NCBI RefSeq assembly: GCF_022815725.1 | Contig: NZ_JALGRF010000004.1 | Location: 88,133-152,132 of the forward strand | Origin: Streptomyces sp. APSN-46.1 | Lineage (GTDB): Bacteria > Actinomycetota > Actinomycetes > Streptomycetales > Streptomycetaceae | Length of the DNA stretch: 64,000 nt | Direction of reading: 5' to 3' | Shown: positions 61,843 through 64,000 of the stretch, piece after piece | Position numbering within the stretch: the stretch's first letter is position 1 | Layout: each line of letters begins with the position of its first letter | Translations under genes and position numbers: made by a program | The notes under the pieces: generated by a model | What the model was told of the DNA's origin: nothing | The model's database searches: none | The model's input: only the letters and a program-made list of their open reading frames with translations

Positions 61843-62135
61843 GAGCAGCGTCCCAGTGGCTCTTCCCTTGCGGGCCGTTCCCCTGGCGACATCGGAACAT
61901 TAGCACGTCGGAAGGGGTGGATTCACATCGCTTTCCCCGCCCCCGTCCCACCCGCCGCGACGGGCCCCTCCCGCACTCCGCTCCCGGTGCGGGACACTGT
62001 CCCAGTAGCGCCCCTACCATCCCTTGTGAGGACCAACACTCCTCGCCACAGGACCGATGGGGAACCAGCCGAATCCGCCACGCGTGGATACGATCAGTAA
62101 GCAGTACAGGGCGACAACGACGGAGGAGGTGCCCC

Positions 62136-62954
62136 ATGGGAGTCCTGAAGCGGTTCGAGCAGCGACTTGAAGGTCTGGTGAACGGCACCTTCGCCAAGGT
62201 GTTCAAGTCCGAGGTCCAGCCGGTGGAGATCGCCGGTGCCCTCCAGCGGGAGTGCGACAACAACGCCACCATCTGGAACCGCGAGCGGACCGTCGTCCCG
62301 AACGACTTCATCGTCGAGCTCAGCGCCGGCGACTACGAGCGCCTGAGCCCCTACTCCGGCCAGCTCGGCGACGAGCTCGCGGGCCTCGTCCGCGACTACG
62401 CCAAGCAGCAGCGCTACAGCTTCATGGGCCCCATCAAGGTCCACCTGGAGAAGGCCGACGACCTCGACACCGGGCTCTACCGGGTCCGCAGTCGCACCCT
62501 CGCCTCCAGCACCTCCCAAGCCCAGCCGCAGGCCCCCCAGGGCCAGCAGCCCGGCGGTTACGGCTACCCCCCGGCCGCCGTCCCCCCCATGCCCGCGGGC
62601 CCGCCCCCCGGCGGCGCCCCGCGCAGGCCCGCCACCGGCGGACCGGCACCCGTACCTCCCGGCGCACCCGGCACCACGCGCCGCTGGATCGAGATCAACG
62701 GCACCCGCCACCAGATCTCGCGCCCCACGCTCGTACTCGGCCGAAGCACCGAAGCCGACGTGCGGATCGACGACCCCGGCGTATCCCGCCGGCACTGTGA
62801 GATCCGGACCGGAACGCCTCCGACGATCCAGGATCTCGGGTCCACCAACGGCATCGTGGTGGACGGGCAGCACACCACCCGCGCTACGCTCCGCGACGGC
62901 TCGCGGATCGTCGTGGGCAGCACCACCATCATTTACCGGCAAGCCGAAGGGTGA
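62136..62954 (+). CDS. fhaA: FHA-domain protein FhaA (DUF3662)
   Basis: A 272-residue protein. The N-terminal DUF3662 domain (LKRFEQRLEGLVNGTFAKVF, then EIAGALQRECDNNA and PNDFIVELSAGDYERL) covers the first 110 residues. A Gln/Pro-rich linker follows and a FHA domain ends it: LVLGRSTEADVRIDDPGVSRRHCEI with DLGSTNGIVVDG. Phosphothreonine peptides from Ser/Thr kinases are the ligands; in relatives it binds peptidoglycan-synthesis factors. GGAGGAGGT is seven bases from the ATG. It starts the operon fhaA-fhaB-PP2C. Confidence 0.93.
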   Translation: MGVLKRFEQRLEGLVNGTFAKVFKSEVQPVEIAGALQRECDNNATIWNRERTVVPNDFIVELSAGDYERLSPYSGQLGDELAGLVRDYAKQQRYSFMGPIKVHLEKADDLDTGLYRVRSRTLASSTSQAQPQAPQGQQPGGYGYPPAAVPPMPAGPPPGGAPRRPATGGPAPVPPGAPGTTRRWIEINGTRHQISRPTLVLGRSTEADVRIDDPGVSRRHCEIRTGTPPTIQDLGSTNGIVVDGQHTTRATLRDGSRIVVGSTTIIYRQAEG

Positions 62955-62964
62955 AGCGGGGGCA

Positions 62965-63468
62965 ATGTCAGAGCTGACCCTGACGGTCATGCGGTTGGGT
63001 TTCCTGGCCGTTCTGTGGCTGTTCGTCATCGTGGCCGTCCAGGTCATCCGCAGCGACCTCTTCGGTACGCGCGTCACGCAGCGCGGCTCCCGCCGCAGCG
63101 GCGGGGCGGGCAGCGCGCCGCAGCAGGCGGGTGGCCGGCAGAGCGCGCCGCCACAGCAGCGCCAGCGCCGCGGGGCACCCACCAAGCTCGTCGTCTCCGA
63201 GGGCACCCTCACGGGCACCACGGTGGCCCTCGCCGGCCAGACGATCACGCTCGGCCGGGCGCACGACTCCACCATCGTGCTGGACGACGACTACGCCTCC
63301 AGCCGCCATGCCAGGATCTATCCCGACCGTGACGGCCAGTGGATCGTCGAGGATCTCGGGTCCACCAACGGCACGTATCTCGACCGGACCCGACTGACCA
63401 CCCCGACGCCCATTCCGCCGGGCGCCCCGATCCGCATCGGCAAGACCGTCATCGAGCTGCGGAAGTAG
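62965..63468 (+). CDS. fhaB: FHA-domain protein FhaB
   Basis: A 167-residue protein with an N-terminal membrane span (LGFLAVLWLFVIVAVQVI) and a C-terminal FHA domain (ITLGRAHDSTIVLDDDYASSRHARIY, with DLGSTNGTYLDRTRL). A Gln/Arg/Gly-rich linker joins them. It follows fhaA by ten bases. In mycobacteria the orthologue (FipA) links FtsZ and cell-division proteins through kinase signalling; a similar role here is inferred. GCGGGGG precedes the ATG. Confidence 0.93.
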   Translation: MSELTLTVMRLGFLAVLWLFVIVAVQVIRSDLFGTRVTQRGSRRSGGAGSAPQQAGGRQSAPPQQRQRRGAPTKLVVSEGTLTGTTVALAGQTITLGRAHDSTIVLDDDYASSRHARIYPDRDGQWIVEDLGSTNGTYLDRTRLTTPTPIPPGAPIRIGKTVIELRK

Positions 63469-63612
63469 TACGAGAATGAGCGAGCGGAGCGAGCGAGCCG
63501 CGACGGTCCGTCCCCCCGAGGACACGGATCCGCGCGCGCTCCCGACCGGAGGGTGGGCAGTGTGGCTCGAGACCGGTTGTACCCGGAGGCTGCGTCGACT
63601 GGGCAGGTGCGC

Positions 63613-64000
63613 ATGAGTCTGTCCCTGCGGTTCGCCGCCGGATCGCACAAGGGCATGATCCGTGAGGGGAACGAGGACTCCGGCTACGCCGGCCCCCGTC
63701 TCCTCGCGATCGCCGACGGCATGGGAGGCCAGGCCGCCGGCGAGGTCGCCAGCTCCGAGGTGATCTCCACACTCGTACAGCTCGACGACGACGTCCCGGG
63801 CTCCGACATCCTCACCTCCCTCGCCACCGCAGTGCAGCGCGCCAACGACCAGCTGCGCGTCATGGTCGAGGAGGACCCCCAGCTCGAAGGCATGGGCACC
63901 ACGCTCACCGCCCTCCTGTGGACCGGCCAGCGCCTCGGCCTCGTCCACGTCGGCGACTCCCGCGCCTACCTGCTGCGCGACGGCCTCCTCACGCAGATCA
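63613..64000 (+). CDS. PP2C-family protein phosphatase, partial at window edge
   Basis: The first 129 residues of a PPM-type Ser/Thr phosphatase, running off the window. Motifs: GMIREGNEDSGYAGPRLLAIADGMGGQAAGEVAS with the metal-binding Asp residues, then MGTTLTALLWTGQRLGLVHVGDSRAYLLRDG. It should reverse phosphorylation by the Ser/Thr kinases encoded nearby, as PstP does. I start at the ATG giving MSLSLRFAAG; an in-frame GTG lies about 17 codons upstream. The gap after fhaB carries GAGCGAGCGGAGCGAGCGAG-type repeats. Confidence 0.92.
   Translation, partial: MSLSLRFAAGSHKGMIREGNEDSGYAGPRLLAIADGMGGQAAGEVASSEVISTLVQLDDDVPGSDILTSLATAVQRANDQLRVMVEEDPQLEGMGTTLTALLWTGQRLGLVHVGDSRAYLLRDGLLTQI

Overview
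The window is high-GC actinobacterial DNA and almost certainly Streptomyces. The evidence is dense GC-rich coding on both strands, frequent GTG/TTG starts and 4-base ATGA/GTGA overlaps, WhiJ-like/DUF397 regulator sets, duplicated branched-chain 2-oxoacid dehydrogenase clusters, an FHA/PP2C module, and three parS-type sites (GTTTCACGTGAAAC or one mismatch). The gene order from about 20 kb to the right edge (bkdCBA, response regulator, two Ser/Thr kinases, ABC exporter, second bkdCBA, Lrp and TetR regulators, paa genes, FHA proteins, PP2C) matches, from memory, the S. coelicolor block around SCO3815-SCO3845 near oriC. The parS sites fit such an origin-proximal position.

Left part (1-20 kb) is accessory. 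It holds an MFS/GntR operon, then a proteolysis cluster: a papain-family protease with a six-repeat C-terminal propeller-like domain, overlapping-operon chagasin-like (I42) putative inhibitor, and a secreted I9 inhibitor-like protein. Next is a decaying WhiJ-like regulatory locus (5.3-7.1 kb) with at least two frame breaks and a DUF397 remnant, an ornithine cyclodeaminase homologue, a group of small secreted proteins including an RTX-like one and one broken in a C-tract, a cold-shock protein, an ECF sigma factor with a membrane partner, and an intact WhiJ-like/DUF397/ATP-binding-protein triad (13.5-15.1 kb). A Pro-rich secreted protein, an SDR enzyme, a DUF1266 protein, an F420/PPOX-type protein and a GNAT acetyltransferase follow.

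Middle part (20-44 kb): bkdABC set 1, an orphan NarL-type regulator, divergent Ser/Thr kinases (one with PASTA), a PadR-controlled ABC exporter, a bacterial proteasome activator (Bpa), a 0.6-kb array of tiny hairpin repeats, MobA-DUF6457 and MoeA for molybdenum cofactor, a RCK potassium channel, a quinone oxidoreductase, then bkdABC set 2 with a divergent Lrp/AsnC regulator.

Right part (44-64 kb): a phenylacetate catabolic region. It comprises a TetR (PaaR-like) regulator with a 3-hydroxyacyl-CoA dehydrogenase, PaaN, and the paaABCDE monooxygenase operon plus an acyl-CoA dehydrogenase. A shared palindrome ACCGNNCGNNCGGT occurs in front of paaN/paaH and paaA, with a one-mismatch version in front of bkd set 2, suggesting one regulon. 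Interleaved are a SpoU methyltransferase, a DUF5819/HTTM membrane pair, a rhodanese, a J-domain protein and a DUF2252 protein. The window ends with a two-component system whose kinase has an extra extracytoplasmic C-terminal domain, tRNA-Leu(CAG), FhaA, FhaB and the start of a PP2C phosphatase.

A GC-rich intergenic repeat family recurs at five places; at 39.7 kb two copies face each other to make a 30-bp perfect stem. Starts were chosen from visible Shine-Dalgarno sequences, overlaps and family alignment by eye. No database search was possible.
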